64,000 nt of DNA, from NCBI GenBank assembly GCA_919901855.1, contig CAKKQC010000037.1, positions 14,691-78,690 of the forward strand, in the 5' to 3' direction. Source of the DNA: a bacterium. Lineage in GTDB: Bacteria > Oederibacteriota > CAKKQC01. A program made the position numbers and the translations under genes. Below the pieces are notes generated by a model. That model made no database searches and was not told where the DNA came from. It saw nothing but the letters and a program-made list of their open reading frames with translations. Of this stretch, positions 31,171 to 39,312 are shown piece by piece. Position 1 is the stretch's first letter, and each line of letters opens with the position of its first letter.

Positions 31171-33092
31171 GGTTCGCAGCCGCCATGCTGACGGCCGTGC
31201 TCGTGGTGGCCGGTCCGGCGGCGGCGAAGCGGGTGCCCGACGAGGTCATGGTCCGGTTCCGCCCCGGCGCCGCCGCGGAGGATGTCCGCCGGGCCGCGGC
31301 CGGGATCGGCGCCCGGGTGGCGGACGAGATTCCCCGCCTGCGCGTCCGGCTCCTCAAGCTGCCGCCGGGCCTGGACGTCGACGAGGCGATCGACCGGCTC
31401 CGGCGGAACCCGAACGTAGAGTTGGCCGAGCCGAACCAGTTGTTCCGGCGAAAGGGGCTCCCGAACGATCCCAGGCTGAACTGGCAGTGGGGACTCGAAC
31501 AGATCGGGGCCACGCTCGCGTGGGGCCTGACCGTGACCGGCGCCCAGGGCTCCCCGGACGTCCTCATCGCGGTCGTGGATTCGGGCATCCTCTCCGCGCA
31601 CCCGGATCTCGCCGGCAAGGTCGTGGCGGGGTACGACACGATCACGGGGGGCGGGAACGGCGACCCGGACCCGGGCCCGGGGAACGGCCACGGGACGTTC
31701 GTGGCCTCGATCGCGGCCGCCGTCTCCGACAACGGGATCGGGATGGCCGGGACCGCCCAGCGCGCGCGCCTGCTGGCGGTGAAGCTGTACGAGACCGGCT
31801 CGTGGGACGCGTCGGAGTTCATGATCGTCAAGGGCGTGACCTGGGCCGTGGACCACGGGGCGAAGGTGATCAACATGAGCCTCGGGAGCTGCTTCCAGCT
31901 CACGGCGACCGTGGTCGAGTGCGGGTCGCCGACCGTCATCGGGGCGGACGCGGCGCGGGACGCGTGGGAGCGGGGCGCCGTGCTCGTGGCTTCGGCGGGG
32001 AACGAGAGCACGACCCAGTTCTCGTACCCGGCGGCCTACCCTCACGTGCTCGGGGTGGCCGCGACGAACCGGGCGGACCTGCCGACCGTCTACACGAACT
32101 ACGGGGGATACATCGACGTGGCGGCGCCGGGGGGCGAATCCTTTCTCCTGTGCGATCCGACGGACGACATCATCGGAGCGACTAGCGACCCGGCGGAGGC
32201 GTGCCCGGCGCTCGGGTTCTCGCCGAGCGACTTCACGACGGCCGCGGGCACGTCGATGTCCGCCCCGTTCGTCGCGGGACTGGCGGCCGTTCTCTTCGGC
32301 GCCGACCCGTCCCGGACGAACGCCGAGGTCGCCGGGCTCATCCGGGCGTCGGCCGACCAGCCGCTGGGGGCGACCGGGTGGAACGACCTCTACGGCTATG
32401 GACGGATAAACATGTACCGGGCGCTGCGGAGCAGCGCCCCGGGGTCCCTCGCGGCGCTCGAAGTCTCGGCCGGCATCACGCCGGCCCGGCCTCAGCCGGG
32501 CGACGCCGTCACCGTGGTCGTCGGGCTCCGGAACTCAGGGACGGAGCCCGCCGGGGAACCGGATGCCGCGCTCGAGGTGTCCGGGGGCATCGACCGCGTG
32601 GCTCTCGAGGCGGCGCCAGCGGGCTCGGCCACGACCGCGCTCGGGGCGGGGGAGACCCGGAGCTGGGCGTGGACCTTCCGGGCCGTTTCGCCCGGGCCGG
32701 TTTCGTTTTCGGCGGTCGCGTCGGCGGTCGACGGGGTCACGGGCCGCGGGCTCACGGCCCGGCGGGACTCCGCGGTCGTCGTCGCGGCGACCCGGGCCGC
32801 CGAGGGCGGCGCGCTCGTGCCGTACCCGAACCCCGTGGCCGGCGACGAGTTCCGGCTCGCGGTGCCCCTGGAATCGGACGCGGCCGAACTCACGGTCTTC
32901 GTCCACGGCGCCGCGTCGATGGAGCCCGTCTACCGCGCGACCTGGCACGACCTGCTCCGCGCCGAGGGCGGGGTCGTCGTGCGCGGGGTGCGCGGCTGGG
33001 CGCCGGGCCTCTACCTCGTGCGGGCGCGGGCGAAGCTCGCGGGCGGGACGACCAGGGACTTCGCGGCGGTCAAGGTCATGGTGAAGCGGTGA
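31167..33092 (+). CDS. S8 family subtilisin-like serine protease with CARDB and FlgD-like C-terminal domains
   Basis: A 641-residue secreted protease. The signal peptide (1-20) is followed by an I9-type propeptide (about 22-95, ending ELAEPNQLFRR) and the catalytic domain (~105-415) with Asp138 (AVVDSG), His175 (GNGHGTFVAS), Asn279 (ASAGNES) and Ser363 (GTSMSAPFVAG). The C-terminal part holds one CARDB repeat (~425-545) and a FlgD-like module with PYPNPVAGDEF... APGLYLVRARA, which may act in sorting. It is coupled to the CARDB-repeat gene upstream (ATGA) and to the PorV-like gene downstream (GTGA), so one surface assembly is likely. Confidence 0.92.
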   Translation: MRFAAAMLTAVLVVAGPAAAKRVPDEVMVRFRPGAAAEDVRRAAAGIGARVADEIPRLRVRLLKLPPGLDVDEAIDRLRRNPNVELAEPNQLFRRKGLPNDPRLNWQWGLEQIGATLAWGLTVTGAQGSPDVLIAVVDSGILSAHPDLAGKVVAGYDTITGGGNGDPDPGPGNGHGTFVASIAAAVSDNGIGMAGTAQRARLLAVKLYETGSWDASEFMIVKGVTWAVDHGAKVINMSLGSCFQLTATVVECGSPTVIGADAARDAWERGAVLVASAGNESTTQFSYPAAYPHVLGVAATNRADLPTVYTNYGGYIDVAAPGGESFLLCDPTDDIIGATSDPAEACPALGFSPSDFTTAAGTSMSAPFVAGLAAVLFGADPSRTNAEVAGLIRASADQPLGATGWNDLYGYGRINMYRALRSSAPGSLAALEVSAGITPARPQPGDAVTVVVGLRNSGTEPAGEPDAALEVSGGIDRVALEAAPAGSATTALGAGETRSWAWTFRAVSPGPVSFSAVASAVDGVTGRGLTARRDSAVVVAATRAAEGGALVPYPNPVAGDEFRLAVPLESDAAELTVFVHGAASMEPVYRATWHDLLRAEGGVVVRGVRGWAPGLYLVRARAKLAGGTTRDFAAVKVMVKR

Positions 33093-34291
33093 GGCGGGGG
33101 GCGCTCCTCGCGTGCCTGCTGGCGGCGACGGCGCAATCCGCCACGCTCGCGGACGAGACCCTGTACCCGGCCCGCCAGGTCCGGGGCGCCCTGCTGCTCC
33201 GCGGCGTCACGGCGCGGCCGGCGGCCATGGGCGGGGCGGGCGCGGCGCTCGCGGACGGCGCGGCGGCGCCCGCCGTGAACCCGGCGGGGCTGGGGACGGT
33301 CGGGGCGCTCTCGGCCCTCGTCGAGTACGGCAGCCTCGGGAACGGGGCGGGGCTCACGTGCGCGGCGGGCGCGATGCCGGCGGGGCCCGGCGTGGCGGGG
33401 CTGGGCGTGGTCGCGCTCATGTACGGCGCCTACGAGGTCAGGAACGCGGCGGGGGACCTGGCCGGCACGGCGAGCGCGACGGACGTCGCGGTGACGGCGG
33501 CCTGGGCGGTGGCCAACCCGCCCTGGTTCCTCGGGCGCGGCACCAGCGGCGTGGCCCTCGAGGTCGTGAGCGATGCCGGCGGCACGCTGCCGGGAGTGAG
33601 CGCCGGGGTCGCGTTGCCCGCCGGGGCGTTCGGGTTCGGGCTGGCGGTCCAGCACCTGGGGCCGCGCGGGGACGGCGCGCTTCCCGCCCTCGTGCGGGCG
33701 GGCGCGGCGTATGACTTCGTGCCGGGACTCCGGGCGGCGGCGGACTTCGGGATGCCCCTCGTGACGCGGCGGCCGTGGGTCGCGGCCGGCGCCGAGTACG
33801 CGCCGCTGGCCGCGCTCGCCCTGCGGGTCGGCTACCGGCTCGGGTTCTCCTCCGACGAGCTCGGCGGGCTGGCGGGGCTGGGCGCCGGGTTCGGCGTGGC
33901 GCTCAAGGGGTTCGGGCTGGACTACGCGTTCCAGCCGTTCGGCGTGCTCGCGCTCACGCACCGGATCTCGCTCAGGTGGACGGGCACCGGGGCGGCCGCG
34001 CCGTCGTCCACGCCGGTCACCAAGTCCGAGGCGTCGGCGTCCGCCGACGTCCTCTATTCCGAGGCCGCGTCCCTGTACGCGGCCGGCCGGTACGACGAGG
34101 CGCTGGCGAAATCGGCCGAAGCCGTGCGGGTCGCGCGCGCGCACTGGCAGGCCTGGCAGATGGCCGGGAACTGCCGGTGGGCGAAGGGCGACCGCCCGGG
34201 GGCGCTGGAGGCCTACGGCAAGTCGCTGGAGATCAATCCCGGAAACGACCAACTCAAGGCGTTCGTGGACCAGATCCGGAACCAGCCCTAG
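33089..34291 (+). CDS. PorV/PorQ-like outer-membrane barrel with C-terminal TPR repeats
   Basis: A 400-residue protein with a signal peptide, then the PorV-type opening ARPAAMGGAGAALADGAAAP and AVNPAGLGTVG. The barrel part runs to about residue 300, and the last ~85 residues form two TPR units (ADVLYSEAASLYAAGRYDEA, then AWQMAGNCRWAKGDRPGALE). TPR tails are periplasmic interaction modules. The GTG start overlaps the subtilase stop. It is similar to the 870-1859 protein, which lacks the TPR part. A role in exporting or anchoring the two upstream proteins is inferred from context. Confidence 0.75.
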   Translation: MRRGALLACLLAATAQSATLADETLYPARQVRGALLLRGVTARPAAMGGAGAALADGAAAPAVNPAGLGTVGALSALVEYGSLGNGAGLTCAAGAMPAGPGVAGLGVVALMYGAYEVRNAAGDLAGTASATDVAVTAAWAVANPPWFLGRGTSGVALEVVSDAGGTLPGVSAGVALPAGAFGFGLAVQHLGPRGDGALPALVRAGAAYDFVPGLRAAADFGMPLVTRRPWVAAGAEYAPLAALALRVGYRLGFSSDELGGLAGLGAGFGVALKGFGLDYAFQPFGVLALTHRISLRWTGTGAAAPSSTPVTKSEASASADVLYSEAASLYAAGRYDEALAKSAEAVRVARAHWQAWQMAGNCRWAKGDRPGALEAYGKSLEINPGNDQLKAFVDQIRNQP

Positions 34292-34300
34292 AGTCGGGGG

Positions 34301-36748
34301 CTATTTCCTCCGGATATCCTCGACGATGCCGCGGATGGACGGAGCCATGGGAGAGTCGGGGGATAGCGCGAGGAACCGGTCGAACGAGCGCAGCGCACCT
34401 ATCCGGTCGCCCGCCGCCAGCCGGGCCTGCCCGAGGTAGAACCATGCGGCGCCCAGATCCGGGTGGGCGCGCGCCAGTCGCTCGAGCAGGTCGCGCGCGG
34501 CGTCGAAGCGCCGCACCTCCATCCAGCCCGCGGCCTGGCTGACCAGGAGGCCGGTCTCGGCCGGATCCAGGTCCCGCAGCCGCGCGACGTAAGGTCCGGC
34601 CTCGTCGTACCGGGACCGGCCCTGGAGCACCCGGACGACGCGCCGCTGGGCATCCGCCCAGTCGGGCGCGAGCGCGGCGGCCATCTCGAACAGCCGCAGC
34701 CGCAGGCCGTCGGCCTCGGGGTTGCCCGGGAGGGCCTCGCCCTGCGCGATCGCGGCGGCCGCGAACGCCCGGTCCGCGCTTTGGACGGCGCCGGCCAGGT
34801 CCCTCCGGTCCAGCCGCTCGATCGCGCGGGCGGCCGCGGGATCGCGGTTGAACGGCGCGCGGGACATGGTCTCGCGGAGCAGGCCGGCGGCGGCCTCCGT
34901 GGCGCCGATGCGGAGCTGGTAGCGCAGGCAGTCGAGGTGGAGCTCGACGGACGCGGGGTCGAGGGCGAACGCCTTCTGCCACGCGGCGACGGCGTCGGCC
35001 GGACGGCCGGTCTCGGCGTAGAGCATCGCCAGCGCCCCCCAAGCCGGGGCCTGGTACGGGATGAGCCGGAGCCTGCTACGCAGGAGCCGCTCGCGGTCCG
35101 CGGTGCCCGTCCCGGAACTCGCGCGGCCGAGGTCCTGGGCCCAGATCTCGACCATCGTCCGGTGGATCGGGAGGCTTGCCCCCGGCGACAGCCAGCTCCG
35201 GTCGCTCACGGCGCGCAGCGCCTCGACCGGCCGCCCGGGGCGATCCGTCCCGCACGACGCCGTGCGCGCCATGAACAGGTTTCCGACGCTGCGGAAGAGG
35301 TCCCCGGGCGCCATGGCGCTCGAGAGGCCGCTCACGACGAAGCAGAGCCCCGGGTTGTCCGCCACGAGCCGCCGCAGGATCGTGAACCCCGAGTCGTCCT
35401 CCGTGAACCGCAGCACGGCGCCGGGCAGGAGCGCGGCCGCCCAGGGGCGGTAGTGCCGGCGCACGACGAACTGGCCGGGGCCGAGCCGGACGGGCGCCTG
35501 GAGGGGCACGAGATCCGCGCGGACCCCGAGGGCCTCCTGGAAGTACCGGAGCGCGAACATGTCGTAGTCGAAACACCCGATGAACACGGCTCCCCGGGGC
35601 GCGAGCGCGAGCTGGCCCCGGTTGTAGTCGTGGACGAGGAAGTGGCGGGAGGCGTCCTGGGCCGGGGCGCGCGAGGCCGCCCAGCCGTAGAGCGCCGCCG
35701 CCATCGCGAACGCGGCGGCCGAGGCGACCGCCCTCCACCCGGCCAGGAGCTTGAGGCCGGCGTCGGCGGCCACGCCGGCGCCGAGCGCGAGGAGCAGGAA
35801 GGCGTCCTGGTGGTAGACGGCGGCGAGCGAGGGCGGGAGCAGGAAGCGCGAGTTGAACGCGGCCGAAACCCCGAGCGCGCCGAGCACGGCCGCGCCGGCG
35901 GCTGGACGGCGCCGGGCGAGGAGGACGAGCCCGGCTATTCCGAGCAGGAGCCCGGGCCATGTGAGTTCGCGGGGGAAGTAGCCGAGGTGGTCGCGCCAGG
36001 TCGCGCGCTCGAGGTTCGTCCCCGACGCGAACCGGGCGGCGTAGTAGCGGACGCGCAGGTAATCGAGGAGGGCCCCGGCCCGGTACGGCTCGCACCAGTT
36101 GATCGAGCGCAGCCCCCCGGCCTCGGCGCGGTGGAGGGCGTCGGACCGGATCGCGGTGTAGACCGGCTTGACCGAGAGCGGCAGGAAGGCCAGCATGGCA
36201 GCGACGCACGCCGCCCGGACCGTCATCCGGCCGCGGTTCCTCCACAGGGGCAGGGCGAGCACGGGAAGGAGGAAGACGGCGATCGAGTGGTGGGCGAAGG
36301 CGAGGGACCACCCGAATATCGCCCGCAGGTGGCCGGTCCCCTCCGGGAGGCAGAGGCGCAGGACGAAGGCCGCGAGCGCGAGCTGGAGCGCGTATTTCTC
36401 GAGCATGGTCGCCTGCCACCAGGCGAGCGGAGTCACGGCGAACAGGGCCGCGCCGAGCGCCGCGGCGGTCCGGGACGCGCCCAGCCGTCCCAGGGTCGAC
36501 CACAGGCAGGCCACGGCGAAGGCGCCCGCGGCGGCGGACACGAGCCCGGCGCGGAACATGAGCGACCCGGCGGGAACACCCACGGCGAGCCGGACGAGCA
36601 TGGCGAGGACGGGATAGCCGGGCGGGTGCGTGATGTCGAGGCGAAGCCCGGCGAGCAGGAGCTCGGCCGTGTCCCCGGCCGTGATGGTGGGGCAGAGCGT
36701 CGTCAGGTAGAGGGCGAAGCTCGCGAGCCAGACCAGGGCGAAACCCAT
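34301..36748 (-). CDS. DUF2723/TMEM260-like membrane protein (putative protein O-mannosyltransferase) with TPR tail
   Basis: An 815-residue protein. The N-terminal ~400 residues hold about ten TM helices, with the family signature CPTITAGDTAELLLAG near residue 20 and DITHPPGYPV near residue 40. The Asp and Glu in that loop match the catalytic acid of GT-C enzymes. The C-terminal ~350 residues are soluble and TPR-like (AWGALAMLYAETGRPADAVA, AWFYLGQARLAAGDRIGALR). The family includes the eukaryotic TMEM260 O-mannosyltransferase; bacterial substrates are unknown. It is divergent from the methyltransferase gene, with overlapping -10 boxes between them. Confidence 0.8.
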   Translation of the reverse strand: MGFALVWLASFALYLTTLCPTITAGDTAELLLAGLRLDITHPPGYPVLAMLVRLAVGVPAGSLMFRAGLVSAAAGAFAVACLWSTLGRLGASRTAAALGAALFAVTPLAWWQATMLEKYALQLALAAFVLRLCLPEGTGHLRAIFGWSLAFAHHSIAVFLLPVLALPLWRNRGRMTVRAACVAAMLAFLPLSVKPVYTAIRSDALHRAEAGGLRSINWCEPYRAGALLDYLRVRYYAARFASGTNLERATWRDHLGYFPRELTWPGLLLGIAGLVLLARRRPAAGAAVLGALGVSAAFNSRFLLPPSLAAVYHQDAFLLLALGAGVAADAGLKLLAGWRAVASAAAFAMAAALYGWAASRAPAQDASRHFLVHDYNRGQLALAPRGAVFIGCFDYDMFALRYFQEALGVRADLVPLQAPVRLGPGQFVVRRHYRPWAAALLPGAVLRFTEDDSGFTILRRLVADNPGLCFVVSGLSSAMAPGDLFRSVGNLFMARTASCGTDRPGRPVEALRAVSDRSWLSPGASLPIHRTMVEIWAQDLGRASSGTGTADRERLLRSRLRLIPYQAPAWGALAMLYAETGRPADAVAAWQKAFALDPASVELHLDCLRYQLRIGATEAAAGLLRETMSRAPFNRDPAAARAIERLDRRDLAGAVQSADRAFAAAAIAQGEALPGNPEADGLRLRLFEMAAALAPDWADAQRRVVRVLQGRSRYDEAGPYVARLRDLDPAETGLLVSQAAGWMEVRRFDAARDLLERLARAHPDLGAAWFYLGQARLAAGDRIGALRSFDRFLALSPDSPMAPSIRGIVEDIRRK

Positions 36749-36757
36749 GTGACTCCC

Positions 36758-36767
36758 ATGTTACACT
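36758..36767. promoter_or_regulatory. Overlapping divergent -10 boxes
   Basis: On the plus strand TACACT (36762-36767) stands 8 bases before the ATG at 36776. On the minus strand TAACAT (36763-36758) stands 9 bases before the ATG at 36748. The two boxes share two bases, so the divergent genes probably compete for polymerase. Confidence 0.45.
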
Positions 36768-36775
36768 CCCGGGTG

Positions 36776-37522
36776 ATGCCGAACTTCCCGCCCCTGCGCC
36801 GGTACGTGTTCTCGGTCGTGGACCGGTGGGCAGCGCGCCACGGGCTCGGGTCCCCGTTCCTCGAGGTCGGGTGCGGGACGGGGACGCTCTCCGCTCATCT
36901 CGCCGCGCGCGGTTGGACCGGGGTCGCGCTCGACTCGTCACCGGAGGCGCTCGCGCGGGCGAAGACCCTCCTCGCGCCGTTCCCGGGGGTCGCCGTCCAC
37001 GACGGCGTCCTCGAGACCGTCGAGGGGCGCGTCTTCCGCACCGCCTTCGTCATGGACGTGATCGAGCACGTCAGGGACGACGTGGGGCTGTTGCGGGCGC
37101 TGGCGGAGCGCCTCGAGCCGGGCGGCTGGCTCGTCCTGCTCGTGCCGGTCAACCCCGCCGAGTGGCGGCGGGACGACGTCCTCTACGGCCACTACCGCCG
37201 GTACGCGTGGGACGAGGTCCAGGCCAAGCTCCGTGAGGCCGGGTTCGAGCCCACAGCCCGCTGGAACGTGACCGTGCCGTGGTTCTGGGCCATGCGCCGG
37301 CTCTACCTCGCGGTCCTGCCGGCGCGGCCCGACGGCCGGGGCCAGGACCAGCTCACGGCGGCCTCGTCGATCTACAACCCCTGGGACTGGCACGGACCAT
37401 TGAGGTGGGCGGGGAAGTTCCTGGGGTTGGGGCTGTGGTGGTGGCTGCCGTTCCGGATCCTTGATCTCTTCGCGAACAGCCGGCGCGGCCACGCGGCGAT
37501 GTTTCTGGCGAGGAAACGGTAA
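36776..37522 (+). CDS. Class I SAM-dependent methyltransferase
   Basis: A 248-residue methyltransferase. Motif I is FLEVGCGTGTLSAHLA (about residues 29-44), the motif II acidic residue is in VALDSSPEAL, and the motif III/IV region is VMDVIEHVRDDVGLL with LEPGGWLVLLVP. The substrate is unknown; the C-terminal region is basic and aromatic with membrane-like segments (LGLGLWWWLPFRILDLF), suggesting a lipid or glycan target. An ATG at 36758 is in frame but overlaps the -10 box. The stop overlaps the next start (TAATG). Confidence 0.85.
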   Translation: MPNFPPLRRYVFSVVDRWAARHGLGSPFLEVGCGTGTLSAHLAARGWTGVALDSSPEALARAKTLLAPFPGVAVHDGVLETVEGRVFRTAFVMDVIEHVRDDVGLLRALAERLEPGGWLVLLVPVNPAEWRRDDVLYGHYRRYAWDEVQAKLREAGFEPTARWNVTVPWFWAMRRLYLAVLPARPDGRGQDQLTAASSIYNPWDWHGPLRWAGKFLGLGLWWWLPFRILDLFANSRRGHAAMFLARKR

Positions 37523-38328
37523 TGGTTCTCGGCCACTGCCACGTCGGCCCGCCCGGATACTTCCGGGAGATGTGGGACCAATGCCCGGAACGTTACGGGC
37601 TGCCCGAACAACTTCGCCTCTATTTGGGCGAGCTGGGGTTCGACCGGGCGGTCGTGTTCGCCCCGTTCCAGGAGTGGATGGCCGGTGACCCGAACGCGTG
37701 GCTGCTCAAGACGATCCGCGGAGACCTCCGGTTCATTCCGTGGATCACGATCAACGGCACCGGCGAGCTCGCGCTCGAGACCCTGCGGGAGCACGGCCCC
37801 AGGGGGGCCCGGGGCATCAAGTTCCATCCCGCGATCATCAAGGTCGCGATCAACGATCGCGCGCTCGAGCCGTTCTACGGCCTGGCCGAGCGCTGGCGGC
37901 TGCCCCTCCTGTATCACACCGGCCCGCACGGCTGGGAGATCGCGAAGTACAACCCCCTGCTCGTGGACCAGGTGGCCCAGCGCCACCCCGACCTGCCGCT
38001 GATCGTCGAGCACTTGGGCGGCCGCGCCTTTGTCCGTGAGACCTTCGCGGTCATGGAGAACAACGCGAACGTCTATGGGGGATTCACGACCTGCCTCAAC
38101 GAGGACGCGGGGTGGCATGTGCCCGCCGACGAGATCAGGGCCCTGTTGAAGCGATTCGGCGCGTCCCGGTTCTGCTTCGGGTCGGACTTCCCGTACAACA
38201 CCGTCGAGCAGAACAAGAAGGCGTTGGCGGTGCTCAAGGGCTTTAGGCTCCCGGCCGCCGACTTGGGCCTCATCCTGTCGGGCAACCTCGAGCGGCTCAA
38301 CGCCGCCGTCAAGGTCCCCGGGGCGTAG
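37522..38328 (+). CDS. Amidohydrolase (amidohydrolase-2 type)
   Basis: A 268-residue TIM-barrel metal-dependent hydrolase. His5 and His7 (GHCHVG) form the HxH metal site; GIKFHPAI carries the next His, LLYHTGPHG and IVEHLGG follow, and FGSDFPYN gives the conserved Asp. Enzymes of this family hydrolyse or decarboxylate cyclic or aromatic acids. The substrate is unknown. Translation is coupled to the methyltransferase through the TAATG junction. Confidence 0.82.
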   Translation: MVLGHCHVGPPGYFREMWDQCPERYGLPEQLRLYLGELGFDRAVVFAPFQEWMAGDPNAWLLKTIRGDLRFIPWITINGTGELALETLREHGPRGARGIKFHPAIIKVAINDRALEPFYGLAERWRLPLLYHTGPHGWEIAKYNPLLVDQVAQRHPDLPLIVEHLGGRAFVRETFAVMENNANVYGGFTTCLNEDAGWHVPADEIRALLKRFGASRFCFGSDFPYNTVEQNKKALAVLKGFRLPAADLGLILSGNLERLNAAVKVPGA

Positions 38329-38349
38329 CCGGCGGGTTCCTCCCGCCGG
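38329..38349. terminator. Bidirectional hairpin between convergent genes
   Basis: CCGGCGGG (38329-38336) pairs with CCCGCCGG (38342-38349) around TTCCT, directly after the amidohydrolase stop and facing the aldo/keto reductase end. Confidence 0.55.
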
Positions 38350-38379
38350 CCCTGAGCGACCGGAGGGATTCGAAGGGCT

Positions 38380-39312
38380 CTATCCTCCCGAAATATCGTC
38401 GACGCGGGCGAAGAGGGAGCGGAGCCGGGCGGTCACCGCGGAGTCGAGCGGCGGGCGGCGGAACGAGGCCGCGTTCGCCTCGAGGTGGGCGATGTCGCCC
38501 GTGCCGACGAGGACGGTGTGGATGCCGGGCTCGTCGCGGCAGAACCGGTAGGCGGCGTCGGGGAGGTCGAGGGCGCCGCCGGAGCGCACGAGCGCGAGGA
38601 GAGATTCGGGGGTGAGCCCGGGGTCCACGAGCCCGCGTCCCACGAGGTCCGCGAGCGTCTCGGCCAGCTTCGCCGGCCGGCTGAAGGCCGAACGGACCGC
38701 GAACATGTCCAGGATGCCGATGTTCTTCTTCATCGCTTCCGCCAGCACCCGGTCGCGGGCCGACTGGTTCAGGATGCTGAACCCGACCATGAAGACGTCC
38801 CACCACGCGTCGCGGACCGCGAGGGAAAGCATCTCGTGGCCCCGGTCGGAGCCGAACGCCTCGGTCAGCCCGATCCACCGGAGCTTGCCCTCGGTCCGCA
38901 GGCGCAGGAGGACCGGGAGCACCTCGTCCACGACCCGGGGGTAGAGTGCGGCGGGGACGGCGTGGAGGAAATAGACGTCCACGTGGTCCGTCTCGAGGCG
39001 CGTGAGGCTCGCCTCGATCGCGGCGGTGACGGCGGCGGGGTCGAGGTGCGCTTCCTCCCAGGCGCTCTTCTTGGTCGAGATGACGACCGAGTCCCGGGGG
39101 ACGTTCCCGAGCGCGCGGCCGATTATCGCCTCGGTGCCGTAGGACTCGGCGGAGTCGAAGAGGGTGACGCCCAGGTCGAGCGCGCGGCGAACGACGGCCT
39201 CGGACTCCGCGAGAGTTCGACCCGTGCCGGCGCCCAGCCGGCTGGCGCCGCCGCCGCCAAGTCCCATGCGGCTGGTCTGGAGTCCCGTGCGTCCGAGGAT
39301 CATGCCATCCAT
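38380..39312 (-). CDS. Aldo/keto reductase family oxidoreductase
   Basis: A 310-residue NAD(P)H-dependent (alpha/beta)8 barrel. The tetrad is visible: Asp53 and Tyr58 in LFDSAESYGTE, Lys in VISTKKSAW (about residue 81), and His in VDVYFLHAVP. The C-terminal cofactor region has VLVGTGDIAHLEANA. It reduces or oxidises sugars or carbonyl compounds. Its ATG shares one base with the upstream stop (TAATG on the minus strand), so it is coupled to the GT-C/TPR gene at 39312-41576. A start further upstream would bury it in that gene. Confidence 0.88.
   Translation of the reverse strand: MDGMILGRTGLQTSRMGLGGGGASRLGAGTGRTLAESEAVVRRALDLGVTLFDSAESYGTEAIIGRALGNVPRDSVVISTKKSAWEEAHLDPAAVTAAIEASLTRLETDHVDVYFLHAVPAALYPRVVDEVLPVLLRLRTEGKLRWIGLTEAFGSDRGHEMLSLAVRDAWWDVFMVGFSILNQSARDRVLAEAMKKNIGILDMFAVRSAFSRPAKLAETLADLVGRGLVDPGLTPESLLALVRSGGALDLPDAAYRFCRDEPGIHTVLVGTGDIAHLEANAASFRRPPLDSAVTARLRSLFARVDDISGG

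Noticed and set aside
870-34291. A complete type IX secretion system
   Set aside because: PorV-like barrels and FlgD-like tails are present, but none of the core T9SS genes are visible; the label would go too far.
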